NCBI GenBank assembly: GCA_965242505.1
Contig: OZ251449.1
Coordinates: forward strand, 248,001-312,000
Source of the DNA: UBA2966 sp965242505
GTDB taxonomy: Bacteria; Pseudomonadota; Alphaproteobacteria; UBA2966
Length of the DNA stretch: 64,000 bases
Reading direction: 5' to 3'
Both the position numbers and the translations under genes were made by a program. This document shows, in pieces, positions 34,559-44,566 of this stretch (positions within the stretch are counted from its first letter, which is position 1; the number at the start of each line of letters is the position of its first letter). The notes under the pieces are model-generated. The model saw only the letters and a program-made list of their open reading frames with translations. It was not told the DNA's origin and made no database searches.

Positions 34559-35581
34559 ATGAACGTCGAAGCGAGAATCGAGCCGCTCAAGGCGAAGGAC
34601 TTCGCGTCCGACCAGGAGGTGCGCTGGTGCCCCGGCTGCGGCGACTACGCCATCATCAAGGCGATGCAGAAGACCCTGGCCGATATCGGCGCCAGGCGGG
34701 AATCGACGGTGTTCGTATCGGGGATCGGCTGCGCCGCCCGGTTCCCGTACTACATGTCGACCTACGGCTTTCATACGATCCACGGCCGCGCGGCGGCCGT
34801 CTCGACCGGCATCAAGCTCGCCAATCCCGACCTCGACGTCTGGGTGGCGTCCGGCGACGGCGATGCCCTGTCCATCGGCGGGAACCATCTTCTCCACGTG
34901 CTGCGGCGCAACGTCGATCTGCAGTTCCTGCTGTTCAACAACGAGATCTACGGCCTGACCAAGGGGCAGTACTCGCCGACCTCGAGAGTCGGCACCCGTT
35001 CTCCGTCGACGCCCCTGGGGTCGGTGGAAAGCCCCGTCTCGGCCTGCGAGCTGGCGCTCGGCGCCGGCGCCCGGTTCGTCGCCCGGTCCGTCGATACCCA
35101 GCAGAAGCATCTGCCCGGGGTCTTCCGCCGGGCGCGCGAACACCGGGGCGCCTCGTTCGTCGAGATCCTTCAGAACTGCATCGTGTACAACGACGACGTG
35201 TTCGCCGAGTTCACGGCCAAGGACGTCGCTCCCGACCGGCAGATCCACGTGGCGCACGGCGAACCCCTCGTCTTCGGCGCGGACCGGGACAAGGGCCTGA
35301 AGGTCGATCCCGCCGCCATGTCCCTGAAGGTCGTCGCCGTCGGCGAGGGCGGCGCCGCCGGGTCCGGCGTCATGACGCACGACGAGACCAATCCGACGCT
35401 CGCCGGAATGCTCGCGCGGATGCAACCGCCCGAGTATCCCGTGGCGCTGGGCGTGCTCTATTGCAATCCGGCGCGGACCTACGATCGCGACGTCCTGACG
35501 CAGGTGCGGGAAGCCAGGGACCGCGCCCCCGACGCCGACCTGAACGAATACCTGCGCCGGGGCCACACCTGGACGGTCTGA
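34559..35581 (+). CDS. korB: 2-oxoacid:ferredoxin oxidoreductase beta subunit
   Basis: 340 residues. WCPGCGDYAIIKAM holds the first cluster cysteines, and GIGCAARFPYYMSTYGFHTIHGRA and ASGDGDALSIGGNH carry the thiamine diphosphate and magnesium site; the GDGD motif is intact. A FNNEIYGLTKGQYSPTS segment places it with 2-oxoglutarate rather than pyruvate enzymes. It forms the complex with KorA. The FprA reductase gene is 94 bases downstream. Confidence 0.93.
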   Translation: MNVEARIEPLKAKDFASDQEVRWCPGCGDYAIIKAMQKTLADIGARRESTVFVSGIGCAARFPYYMSTYGFHTIHGRAAAVSTGIKLANPDLDVWVASGDGDALSIGGNHLLHVLRRNVDLQFLLFNNEIYGLTKGQYSPTSRVGTRSPSTPLGSVESPVSACELALGAGARFVARSVDTQQKHLPGVFRRAREHRGASFVEILQNCIVYNDDVFAEFTAKDVAPDRQIHVAHGEPLVFGADRDKGLKVDPAAMSLKVVAVGEGGAAGSGVMTHDETNPTLAGMLARMQPPEYPVALGVLYCNPARTYDRDVLTQVREARDRAPDADLNEYLRRGHTWTV

Positions 35582-35675
35582 ACCCTCGGGCGCCCCGAGC
35601 TTCGCGATCGCCCGGCGCGCCGGCGGGCGCCGTCTTCGACCGGAATCCCGGCCCGACGAGCGAGCGCGCTGGGTC

Positions 35676-36977
35676 ATGACGGTATCCGTAGCCATCGTCG
35701 GGGCGGGCCCCAGCGGGTTCTACACGGCGGACGTCCTGCTGAAGACCGGGCGGAGCTATGAAATCGACATCGTCGACCGGATCCCCGCGCCCTACGGGCT
35801 GATCCGCTACGGCGTGGCGCCGGACCACCAGACGACCAAGAACGTGTCGCGCGCCTTCGAGAAGACGGCGACGCGGGAGGAGGTCCGGTATTTCGGCAAC
35901 GTGGAGCTCGGTCGCGACGTCGGCCTCGGCGAACTGAAGTCCCTGTACGACGCCGTCGTGCTGGCGGTGGGCGCGCGCCTCGACAAGCGGCTCGGCATCC
36001 CCGGCGAGGACCTCGCCGGCGTCCACGGTTCCGTGGAATTCGTCAACTGGTACAACGGACATCCCGATTGCCGGGACCTGGACCCCGATCTCGACGTCGC
36101 CCACGCCGTGGTCGTCGGCAACGGCAACGTCGCCATCGATGTGGCTCGCGTGCTCGTCAAGACGGCCGGGGAGATGGCCCGTTCGGACCTGCCGGAGTAC
36201 GCGGCGCGGGCGATACGGGGCTCGCCCCTGACGGAGGTCCACCTGTGCGGCCGGCGCGGTCCCGTCGAGGCGAAGTTCACCAACGTCGAGCTGCGCGAGA
36301 TGGGGGCGCTGGAGGTCTGCGCGCCGGTCGTCGACCCCGGCGTCCTGCCCGAAGAGGTCGCGGGGGACTGGTCGGACCGCGACCGCCGCCTGCGCGAAAG
36401 GAACCTCGCGACCTTGCGCGGGTTCGCCGGAATGGACCCGGCGGCGAAGGCCAAGCGCGTCCACTTCCGGTTCTTCTCGTCGCCGGTGGAGATCCTGGGG
36501 GACGGACGGGTCGAGGCGGTGAGGTTCGAGCGGACGCGGCTGGAGAACGGGCGCACGGTCGGGACCGGGGAGCGCTTCGATATTCCCTGCGGCCTGGTCG
36601 TCGCCGCGATCGGCTCGCGATCCAAGGCCGTGGACGGCGCGCCCTTCGACGACGACCGGGGGATCGTCGTCAACCGGGGCGGCTGGGTCGAGGACAACGT
36701 CTACGCCGCGGGCTGGGTCATGCGCGGTTCGACCGGCGTGATCTCGACCAACCGGAGCGACGCCGTCGCGGTGGCGGACCGGATCGCCGAGAAGGTCCGC
36801 GAGGGCGGCAAGCCCGGTCGCGCGGGACTGGAGTCCCTCCTGGCCGGGCGGCGGATACGGCGCGTCGACTTCGACGACTGGAAGTCCATCGAGGCGGCCG
36901 AGATCGCCAACGCGCCCGAAGGCGCCCCCCGGCGCAAGTTCGTCTCCATCGACGAGATGCTGGGGGCGCTCTCCTGA
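35676..36977 (+). CDS. fprA: ferredoxin-NADP+ reductase, adrenodoxin-reductase type
   Basis: 433 residues with an N-terminal FAD motif VGAGPSGFYTADVL, the family segment PYGLIRYGVAPDHQTTKNV, and a central NADP loop VVVGNGNVAIDVARVL; the C-terminal half has FFSSPVEILGDGRV and STGVISTNRSDAVAVAD. This is the glutathione-reductase-like class of FNR, not the plant type. Placed right after korAB, it probably passes electrons between ferredoxin and NADP(H) for the 2-oxoacid enzyme. The ATG at 35676 fits the family N-terminus. A dispersed repeat follows. Confidence 0.9.
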   Translation: MTVSVAIVGAGPSGFYTADVLLKTGRSYEIDIVDRIPAPYGLIRYGVAPDHQTTKNVSRAFEKTATREEVRYFGNVELGRDVGLGELKSLYDAVVLAVGARLDKRLGIPGEDLAGVHGSVEFVNWYNGHPDCRDLDPDLDVAHAVVVGNGNVAIDVARVLVKTAGEMARSDLPEYAARAIRGSPLTEVHLCGRRGPVEAKFTNVELREMGALEVCAPVVDPGVLPEEVAGDWSDRDRRLRERNLATLRGFAGMDPAAKAKRVHFRFFSSPVEILGDGRVEAVRFERTRLENGRTVGTGERFDIPCGLVVAAIGSRSKAVDGAPFDDDRGIVVNRGGWVEDNVYAAGWVMRGSTGVISTNRSDAVAVADRIAEKVREGGKPGRAGLESLLAGRRIRRVDFDDWKSIEAAEIANAPEGAPRRKFVSIDEMLGALS

Positions 36978-36984
36978 GCGGCGG

Positions 36985-37135
36985 GACCGCGATCCACCCC
37001 CCTCCCGACCTCCCCCCTGTCAGGGGGGAGGAGTGTAAAAAAGGGGATCCGCACACTTCGCACACCCTCCCGCCCCCTTCTTCTCCCTCCCCCTGGCAGG
37101 GGGAGGGTCGGGGTGGGGGTCGCGGTAGGGTGGAC
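36985..37135. repeat. dispersed GC-rich repeat
   Basis: Starts CGCGATCCACCCCCCTCCCG, a CCTGTCAGGGGGGAGGAG hairpin near 37020, then an inverted CCCCTGGCAGGGG core near 37095 and GGGTCGGGGTGGGGGTCGCG. Confidence 0.75.
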
Positions 37136-37223
37136 CGCGATTCCGCAACGCCGCGATTGTCGGGGCGGCGGACCGGGGATATGGTTCGCGGCGCGCGGAA
37201 GGCGCGGGGAGTCGGAGCAGCCG

Positions 37224-37838
37224 ATGTCGCGACCCAAGCGGCTCATCGTTGGCATAAGCGGCGCGTCCGGCGCCGTGTTCGGCGTCCGGTTGCTGGAGGC
37301 GTTGAGGCCCCTCGCGGTCGAGACCCATCTCGTCATGAGCCGCTCCGCCGAAATCACCCTCGCGCACGAGACCGACCGCAAGGTCGCCGACGTCCGGGCG
37401 CTCGCGGACGTCCGCCATTCCGTGAAGGACGTCGGGGCGGCTCCGGCCAGCGGTTCCTTCCCGGCGGACGGCATGATCGTCGCGCCGTGTTCCATTCGGT
37501 CCATGTCCGAGATCGCCACGGGCGTGACGTCCAACCTCTTGACCCGGGCCGCCGACGTGACGCTCAAGGAACGGCGGCCGCTCGTCCTGCTCGTGCGCGA
37601 GACGCCGCTTCACACGGGCCACCTCCGCGCCATGCTGGCGCTGAGCGAGATCGGGGCCGTGATCATGCCGCCCGCGCCGGCGTTCTACGCCCGTCCGGAG
37701 ACGATCGACGACATCGTCGACCACACCGTGGGGCGCGCGCTGGACCTGTTCGGCATCGATGCGGGGCTGACGCGGCGTTGGGGGGAGTCCCGGGACGGGG
37801 AGTCGCTCCCGCTGCGCGTCGTCCGCCGCCGCGAATAG
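37224..37838 (+). CDS. ubiX: flavin prenyltransferase UbiX
   Basis: 204 residues from the ATG at 37224. The flavodoxin-like fold shows VGISGASGAVFGVRLLE at the start, then IVAPCSIRSMSEIATGVTSNLLTRAADV and RRPLVLLVRETPLHTGHL, all typical of UbiX/Pad1 enzymes. UbiX attaches dimethylallyl to FMN to make the prenyl-FMN cofactor of UbiD decarboxylases in ubiquinone synthesis. No ubiD in the window. The gene is flanked on both sides by dispersed repeats and appears monocistronic. Confidence 0.93.
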   Translation: MSRPKRLIVGISGASGAVFGVRLLEALRPLAVETHLVMSRSAEITLAHETDRKVADVRALADVRHSVKDVGAAPASGSFPADGMIVAPCSIRSMSEIATGVTSNLLTRAADVTLKERRPLVLLVRETPLHTGHLRAMLALSEIGAVIMPPAPAFYARPETIDDIVDHTVGRALDLFGIDAGLTRRWGESRDGESLPLRVVRRRE

Positions 37839-37851
37839 GCGCGCGGCCCTC

Positions 37852-37990
37852 CACCCCCCTCCCGATCTCCCCCCTTGTCAGGGGGGAGGAGCGTCAACGG
37901 CCCTTCCGTCCCCCTCTTCTCCCGCCCCTCTCGTTCTCCCTCCCCCTTGCAGGGGGAGGGTCGGGGTGGGGGTCGCGCCGGAGGAGATAC
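37852..37990. repeat. dispersed GC-rich repeat
   Basis: CCACCCCCCTCCCGATCTCC, a CTTGTCAGGGGGGAGGAG hairpin, then the inverted CCCCTTGCAGGGGGAGGG core and GTCGGGGTGGGGGTCGCG, between ubiX and livG. Confidence 0.75.
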
Positions 37991-38002
37991 GCGAGATGCG
38001 GG

Positions 38003-38747
<745 letters not shown>

Positions 38748-38755
<8 letters not shown>

Positions 38756-39716
38756 GGCGGCGCTCCAGGGCGCGCAGGGCTCCGGCGATGCCGCCCCGGG
38801 CGTAGACCGCCGCCAGGACCAGCAGGGGGCCGAAGACGATCTGCCAGTGCTCGGTGACGCCCGAGAGGAACTCCTCGACGAGCACCAGGACGGCGGCGCC
38901 GTAGAGGGGGCCGAACGAGGCGCCCATGCCGCCCAGGACGACCATGATGATGAGGTCGCCGGAGCGCGTCCAGTGCATCATGTCGGGACTCACGAAGTCC
39001 GTGCGGTTGGCGAGCAGCACGCCGGCGACGCCGCAGATCGCGCCGGCCACCGTGAAGGCCGCGAGCTTGTAGCGGTAGACCGGGACGCCGATGGCGGCGA
39101 GGCGGCGCTCGTTCGATCGCGCGGCGCGGATCACCAGGCCGAAGCGCGAGGCGACCAGGCGTTTCGTCCCGTAGAGGGTGGCGAGCAGCAGGGCGAGGAC
39201 GAGGTAGTAGAACCGGGCGTCGTCGTCGATGTCGAGGACGCCGCCGAAGTCGCTCCGCACGTAGAGGGAGAGGCCGTCGTCAGCGCCGTAGATCTCGAGG
39301 CCGACGCCGACGAAGTAGAGCATCTGCCCGAAGGCCAGCGTGATCATGATGAAGTAGACGCCGCGCGTGCGGAGGCTGATGGCGCCGATGGCCAGCGCCG
39401 CGAGGGACGAGGCGGCGATGGCGACCGCCACGTGCAGGAAGCCGTTGGCCAGCCAGTCGATCCCGTCCTCGACGGCGTGGAAGGCGCCGATGCCGACGAC
39501 GTAGGCGCCGATGCCCATGTAGGCGGCGTGGCCGAAGCTCACCATGTTGCCGAAGCCGAGGATGAGGTTGAGGCTGATGGCGGCGATGGCGAGGATCATC
39601 AACCTGAGGCAGAGGCCCAGATAGAAGGGTTCCCGCAGGGCTTCGGTGATCGGCGGCACGATCGCGAGCGCCGCGATCGATCCGGCGGCCGCGGCCGCGC
39701 CGACCGTGATGCGCAC
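38748..39716 (-). CDS. livM: branched-chain amino acid ABC transporter permease LivM
   Basis: 322 residues, about nine membrane segments. AISLNLILGFGNMVSFGHAAYMGIGAYVVG is the first core; its SFGHAAYMGIGAY motif is the LivM signature. The coupling-helix region is visible as ARSNERRLAAIGVPVYRYKL. It makes the inner-membrane channel with LivH. It lies three bases after livH and overlaps livG. Confidence 0.92.
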
Positions 39717-39719
39717 GGC

Positions 39720-40643
39720 TCAGCGCCCCCGCGGCGGGAACAGGCCCTGGGGACGGACCGCCAGGATGGCCGCCATGAGGACGTAGATCAGCATCGACGA
39801 CATGGCCGGGCCGGCCGTCTCCGCCGCCTGGTTGGTGAGGAAAAGCCGCAGAAGGTCGGCGAGGAAGGCCCGTCCGACGGTGTCGATCAGGCCGACCAGG
39901 ACGGCGGCGGCGAAGGCGCCGCGGATCGATCCGATGCCGCCGATGACGATGACCACGAAGGCCAGGATCAGGATGGTCTCGCCCATGCCGATCTGCGCGG
40001 TGAGGATGGGCGCCGCCATCAGGCCGGCGAGCGCGGCGAGCACTGCGCCGAGGCCGAACACGAGCGTGTAGAGGAGCTGGATGTCGACGCCCAGCGCGCC
40101 CGCCATCTCGCGGTTCGAGGCGCCGGCCCGGATGAGCATTCCGACGCGCGTGTGGTTCACCAGCGCGTACAGGCCGCCGGCGACGACGAGGCCGACGACG
40201 ATGACGGCCAGGCGGTAGGCGGGGTAGGGGACGCCGGGCAGGAGCTCGACGCTGGTCTCGAGGAACGCCGGAAGCGGCAGGTCGAGTCCCGCCGGTCCCC
40301 AGACGATGCGCGCGAGTTCGTTGAAGAAGAGGATGAGGCCGAAGGTCGCGAGGACCTGGTCGAGATGGTCCCGCGAGTAGAGCGTGCGCAGCGCGACGAC
40401 CTCGACGAGGATGCCGAGCAGCAGCGCCGCGGGCAGCGCCAGCAGCGCGCCGAGCAGGAAGGACTCCGTCCAGCCGGCGAACGTCGCGGCGAAGTACGCG
40501 CCCATCATGTAGAGCGAGCCGTGCGCCAGGTTGACGAGGTCCATGATGCCGAACACCAGCGTCAGCCCGGCCGCCAGCAGGAACAGCAGGATGCCGAGCT
40601 GCAGGCCGTTCAGGCACTGCTCGAGGAGAAGGATCCAGTCCAT
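39720..40643 (-). CDS. livH: branched-chain amino acid ABC transporter permease LivH
   Basis: 307 residues with about eight membrane spans. GLQLGILLFLLAAGLTLVFG then GIMDLVNLAHGSLYMMGAYF is the LivH signature. Also RIVWGPAGLDLPLP and GASNREMAGALGVDIQLL, the latter being the coupling helix toward the ATPase. It pairs with LivM. It follows the binding-protein gene by 118 bases. Confidence 0.92.
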   Translation of the reverse strand: MDWILLLEQCLNGLQLGILLFLLAAGLTLVFGIMDLVNLAHGSLYMMGAYFAATFAGWTESFLLGALLALPAALLLGILVEVVALRTLYSRDHLDQVLATFGLILFFNELARIVWGPAGLDLPLPAFLETSVELLPGVPYPAYRLAVIVVGLVVAGGLYALVNHTRVGMLIRAGASNREMAGALGVDIQLLYTLVFGLGAVLAALAGLMAAPILTAQIGMGETILILAFVVIVIGGIGSIRGAFAAAVLVGLIDTVGRAFLADLLRLFLTNQAAETAGPAMSSMLIYVLMAAILAVRPQGLFPPRGR

Positions 40644-40761
40644 TTTCCGCCGTCGGGCCGCCCGGCGCCTTTCCCCGCGCGCCGCCGCCGCCGCGCGGGT
40701 TTCGCAAAGGAACGGGGCGCTTCCCGGGCGAGCGCCCCCGAAACCGCGAAACGCGGACGCC

Positions 40762-41931
40762 CTACCAGGACATCTTGCAGTCCCCGGCGTAGGTGTCCTG
40801 GTGGTTCTCGAGGACCGTCGACACGATCTCGGTCGTGAAGTTCCCGTCCGCGTCCCTCACCACGCGGCGCAGGTAGAAGTTCTGGACCGGGAAGTGGTTG
40901 TTGCCGTACCTGAACGGACCCCGCACCGAGTCGAAATCGGCCCTGCGCATGGCGGCGCGCATCCCGTCGCGGTCGCCGAGGTCGCCGTCGACGGCCTCGA
41001 CGGCGCTCTTGATCAGGAACACCGTGTCGTAGCTCTGGGCCGCGTAGAAGGAAGGATAGCGCCCGTACTTCTCCCGGTATCCCGAGACGAACCGCCGGTT
41101 GGCCGGGGTGTCGAGGTCCGGCGCCCAGAACTGGGTCATCAGGCTACCCTCGGCCTGGTCCTTGAGCAGCGGCAGGTTCATCGAGTCCACGGTGAACACC
41201 GAGTAGAGCGGCACGGTCCCCTTGAGGCCCGATTGCTGGTACTGCTTGAAGAACTGGGTGCCGTGCCTGCCGGGATAGAAGACGAAGAGCGCGTCCGGCC
41301 CGGCCGCGCGGACCTTGGCCAGTTCGGCCGAGAAGTCGAGCTGGTCCGGGAACTTGGTCATGTCCCTGGCGACGATCTCGCCCTTGTAGACGCGCTCGAC
41401 GCCGGCCACCATGTTCTTGCCGGCGGCGTAGTTGGGCGCCATGACGTAGAGCGACCCGACGCCCCGCTGGTTCAGCACCTCGCCCATGGCCATCGGCGTC
41501 TGGTCGTTCTGCCACGACGTCGAGAAGAAGTTCTCGTTGCAGAGCTTGCCGGCGAGCTGCGAGGGGCCGGCGTTGGAGCTGATCAGGAACGCGCCGGCGT
41601 CGACCGCGGTCTTGTAGGACGCGAGCAGCACGTGGCTCCAGATGTAGCCGGCGACGAAGCTCGCCTTGTCCTTCAGGACCAGTTTCTCGGTCTTCTGCTT
41701 GCCGATCTCCGGCTTGAAGCCGTCGTCCTCGTAGATCACCTCGACGTCGAGGCCGGCCATCTTGCGGCCGATGTGGTCGAGGCCGAGATCGACCGCGTCG
41801 CGCATGTCGCGGCCGATGACGCCGGCGCCGGTGGTCAACGTGGTGACGAAGCCGATCTTCACCGTGTCGGCGGCGGCGGGGCTCGCCAGCAGCGCCCCGG
41901 CGGCCGCCAGTCCCGCGAGTCTACGCAACAT
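40762..41931 (-). CDS. ABC transporter substrate-binding protein, LivK type
   Basis: 389 residues from the ATG at 41931 (GGAG site upstream), with a signal peptide RRLAGLAAAGALLASPAAA. The mature protein is a Peripla_BP_6 fold: TVKIGFVTTLTTGAGVIGRDM, AGYIWSHVLLASYKTAVDAG, FLISSNAGPSQLAGKLCNENFF. The FFSTSWQNDQTPMAMGEVL and FWAPDLDTPANRRFVSGY segments suggest the clade that binds carboxylates or aromatic compounds rather than leucine itself. Periplasmic receptor for the livHMG permease. A divergent demethylase gene is 196 bases upstream; the shared gap could hold a common promoter. Confidence 0.88.
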   Translation of the reverse strand: MLRRLAGLAAAGALLASPAAADTVKIGFVTTLTTGAGVIGRDMRDAVDLGLDHIGRKMAGLDVEVIYEDDGFKPEIGKQKTEKLVLKDKASFVAGYIWSHVLLASYKTAVDAGAFLISSNAGPSQLAGKLCNENFFSTSWQNDQTPMAMGEVLNQRGVGSLYVMAPNYAAGKNMVAGVERVYKGEIVARDMTKFPDQLDFSAELAKVRAAGPDALFVFYPGRHGTQFFKQYQQSGLKGTVPLYSVFTVDSMNLPLLKDQAEGSLMTQFWAPDLDTPANRRFVSGYREKYGRYPSFYAAQSYDTVFLIKSAVEAVDGDLGDRDGMRAAMRRADFDSVRGPFRYGNNHFPVQNFYLRRVVRDADGNFTTEIVSTVLENHQDTYAGDCKMSW

Positions 41932-42127
41932 CTCCGGATCCTCCCGTTCTTTCTTGGTCAACGACGCGCCTCGCGCGCCTGCGGGCGCATGAAGCAGCGG
42001 GGATTGTAGCCCATGGTTCGACGATGCCCAACGGACCGGCGAGGAGAGGAACCGCATTGACCGCGAACGGTCCTCCGGACGATGATCGCGGCGCGCGCGA
42101 GGCGCGGCCGCGGGGAGGATCCCGGTA

Positions 42128-43294
42128 ATGGACGAGATGGCGACGACGGTTCCGCTCCGCTTCAATCCGCGCTATCGCAAGTCGCCCTTTTTCGAGGCCG
42201 CGCGCCGCGCCGGATGCCGGTCCTGGAGCATCTACAACCACATGTACCTCCCGGACCGCTACGACGATCCGGTCGAGGAGTACCGGAGCCTGATCCGCGA
42301 CGTCACGCTGTGGGACGTGAGCGTCGAGCGCATCGTCGAGATCACGGGACCGGACGCCTCCGAGCTCGCCAACCGGCTGACGCCCCGGGACCTGACCAGG
42401 TGCGCGGTGGGGCAGGGCAAGTACGCGCTCATCACCGCCGAGGACGGCGGCATCGTCAACGATTGCGTGCTGCTGCGGCTGGACGAGAACCGGTGGTGGC
42501 TGGCGCTCTCCGATTCCGACGCCGGCCTGTGGGCGCGCGGCTATTCGGCGGGCTCGGGGCTGGACGCGAAGGTCCGCGAACCCGAGGTCTACCCGGTTCA
42601 GGTGCAGGGCCCGAAGTCCAGGGACGTGATGACCGCCCTGTTCGGCGAATCGGTCATGGACGTTCGCTACTACTGGGCCATGGAGACCGACCTCGACGGG
42701 ATTCCGGTGGTCGTCAGCCGCACCGGCTGGAGCGCCGAGATCGGGTTCGAGATCTACCTCCGCGACCCGAGCCGCGGCGACGAACTGTGGGAGCGGATCA
42801 TGGAAGCGGGCGCGCCGCACCGCATCCGGCCGATCGCGCCGTCGCAGATCCGCCGGGTGGAGGCCGGCATATTCTGCTACGGCGCCGACATGACCATCGA
42901 CGACAATCCGTTCGAGATCATGGGGCTCGAGCGGCTGGTGGAGGACCAGAGCGCGGACTACGTCGGCAAGGACGCGCTGGCGCGGATCAGGGCCGAGGGC
43001 GTGGGCCGGAAACTGGTCGGCTTCGCGCTCGACGGCGGCGAACCGGTCCAGGGACTGCCGGAGGCGGCGCCCGCCTTCCGGGACGGCGAGGAGGTCGGCC
43101 GCGTCACCGCGATGGTGTGGTCGCCGCGCCTGGAACGGAACATCGGTTACGTCTGGGTTCCGATCGGCCTCGCCGGCCCCGGCAATGCGCTCGAAGTCCG
43201 CGTCTCGACCGGCGCCGCCGCGGGCCGGACGGCGGCGCTGCCGTTCCTCGATCCCGGCAAGACCGTGCCCAGCCAGCGCCTTTCCGCCGGTTGA
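42128..43294 (+). CDS. GcvT-family tetrahydrofolate-dependent demethylase, DmdA-like
   Basis: 388 residues. The sequence tracks DMSP demethylase DmdA along its length: YNHMYLPDRY near residue 38, LWDVSVERIVEITGPDASEL, GGIVNDCVLLRLDENRWWLALSDSD, VQVQGPKSRDVM, SRTGWSAEIGFEIYL and YVGKDALARI. DmdA transfers a methyl group from dimethylsulfoniopropionate to tetrahydrofolate; related enzymes act on dimethylglycine, sarcosine or other methylated compounds, so the substrate is uncertain. It is divergent from the liv-type operon and followed by a dispersed repeat. A glycine-betaine-type transporter lies a few kilobases on, which fits methylated-osmolyte use. Confidence 0.8.
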   Translation: MDEMATTVPLRFNPRYRKSPFFEAARRAGCRSWSIYNHMYLPDRYDDPVEEYRSLIRDVTLWDVSVERIVEITGPDASELANRLTPRDLTRCAVGQGKYALITAEDGGIVNDCVLLRLDENRWWLALSDSDAGLWARGYSAGSGLDAKVREPEVYPVQVQGPKSRDVMTALFGESVMDVRYYWAMETDLDGIPVVVSRTGWSAEIGFEIYLRDPSRGDELWERIMEAGAPHRIRPIAPSQIRRVEAGIFCYGADMTIDDNPFEIMGLERLVEDQSADYVGKDALARIRAEGVGRKLVGFALDGGEPVQGLPEAAPAFRDGEEVGRVTAMVWSPRLERNIGYVWVPIGLAGPGNALEVRVSTGAAAGRTAALPFLDPGKTVPSQRLSAG

Positions 43295-43295
43295 T

Positions 43296-43520
43296 CCGCA
43301 GGGTCCGTTCGCGCCCCTCTCCCCCGGCGCGACCCCCACCCCGACCCTCCCCCTGCCAGGGGGAGGGAGAACGAGGAGGACGGAGGGACCGTCGACGCTC
43401 CTCCCCCCTGCCATCCACACTCCTCCCCCCTGACAGGGGGGAGGTCGGGAGGGGGGTGGAGCGCGATCCCGCAACGCCGCGAAACCCTCGATCTTCCACC
43501 TGTACGGGAAATGCGGGTCG
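43296..43520. repeat. compound dispersed repeat
   Basis: An opening GGGTCCGTTCGCGCCCCTC, a CCCCTGCCAGGGG core, an inverted CTGACAGGGGGGAGGTCGGG core, then TGTACGGGAAATGCGGGTCG, a diverged copy of the GTATGAGAAATGCGG end. Confidence 0.7.
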
Positions 43521-43542
43521 AGCCGTCAGAGGCGGCGCGCGC

Positions 43543-44406
43543 TCACAGACCCATCAGCGCCTTGATCGACCGCGTCAAGGGATGGTCGGGGTCGGCGAGG
43601 CGGTCCGTGACGGCGAAGTGGTGGTCGTCCTCGACCTCGACGTACTCGCACGCCAGTCCCAGCGCCCGGCACTTTTCGGCGAAGTCCCTCGACTGACGCC
43701 GGAACGACGCCGTCTCGCCGCCGCCGACGGCGCAGATCGCCGAACCGCTGAAATGAAGCGGCAGATGCTGGGGGCTGTTGGCCGCGGCCGTTTCCCGGGT
43801 CAGCCGGATGATCGGCTGGAGGTTCGTATGGCGGTGCGGCTCGATGTCGAACAGGCCGCTGATCGGCGCCGCGCTCTTGATCAGGTCGGCGGGGAGGCCG
43901 AACCGCCCGCTCCAGTCGGTGGCCATCATCATGCCCGTCAGGTGCCCGCCCGCGGAATGGCCGCTCACGTGGATCCGGTCCGGGTCGCCGTTGTATTCGG
44001 CGATGCGCTCGCGCGTCCAGACGACGGCGCGGCGGACCTGGTCCACGATCTCGGGGATCGTGACGTCCGGACACAGGTCGTAGTTCGGCAGCACCGTCGC
44101 GGCGCCGGCGGCCGCCATGGGGCCGGCGACCTCGCTGTAGACGCTCTTGTCGAGTTGATACCAGTAACCGCCGTGGACGTAGAGGAACACCGGCGCGCCC
44201 GGTCGCGCGGCCGGAAAGACGTCGAGGGTCTGCTTCGCGCCGTCGCCGTAAGGCGCGTCGAGGCGGCAGGCCAGCTCTTTCCGGACGAGCGCGCTGCGCT
44301 TCGCCGCCCTCTCCAGGAACCGGTCGGCGTCGGGGATCGTGAGCCGGGCGCGGTATTCGAGATTCAGGGCGTCTCGCTGGGCCTCGGTCATGGTTTCGGA
44401 ACTCAT
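43543..44406 (-). CDS. alpha/beta hydrolase, kynurenine formamidase-like
   Basis: 287 residues from the ATG at 44406. The oxyanion-hole motif VFLYVHGGYWYQLDKS (HGGYW) is the hallmark of arylformamidases; the nucleophile elbow is IHVSGHSAGGHL, and the catalytic His lies in the C-terminal DDHHFAVTD. N-terminal helices DALNLEYRARLTIPD match the same group. The family hydrolyses N-formylkynurenine or related esters and amides. No other kynurenine pathway gene is nearby, so a general carboxylesterase is possible. It is divergent from the AlbA_2 gene. Confidence 0.8.
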   Translation of the reverse strand: MSSETMTEAQRDALNLEYRARLTIPDADRFLERAAKRSALVRKELACRLDAPYGDGAKQTLDVFPAARPGAPVFLYVHGGYWYQLDKSVYSEVAGPMAAAGAATVLPNYDLCPDVTIPEIVDQVRRAVVWTRERIAEYNGDPDRIHVSGHSAGGHLTGMMMATDWSGRFGLPADLIKSAAPISGLFDIEPHRHTNLQPIIRLTRETAAANSPQHLPLHFSGSAICAVGGGETASFRRQSRDFAEKCRALGLACEYVEVEDDHHFAVTDRLADPDHPLTRSIKALMGL

Positions 44407-44566
44407 CGCTGCCGCTCGCGGGTTTGCGTCGATGGCGAAGACGCGAATGTTACCGCCGCGCCGGGCGGCCGGAAAGTCCGCCGCGCGCCCGAACGCGGCG
44501 CAGGCCGTGTCCAGTGTGAGATAATGCGGGCTATGATCGTGGAGTGAACGCCGCGCGGGAAACACG

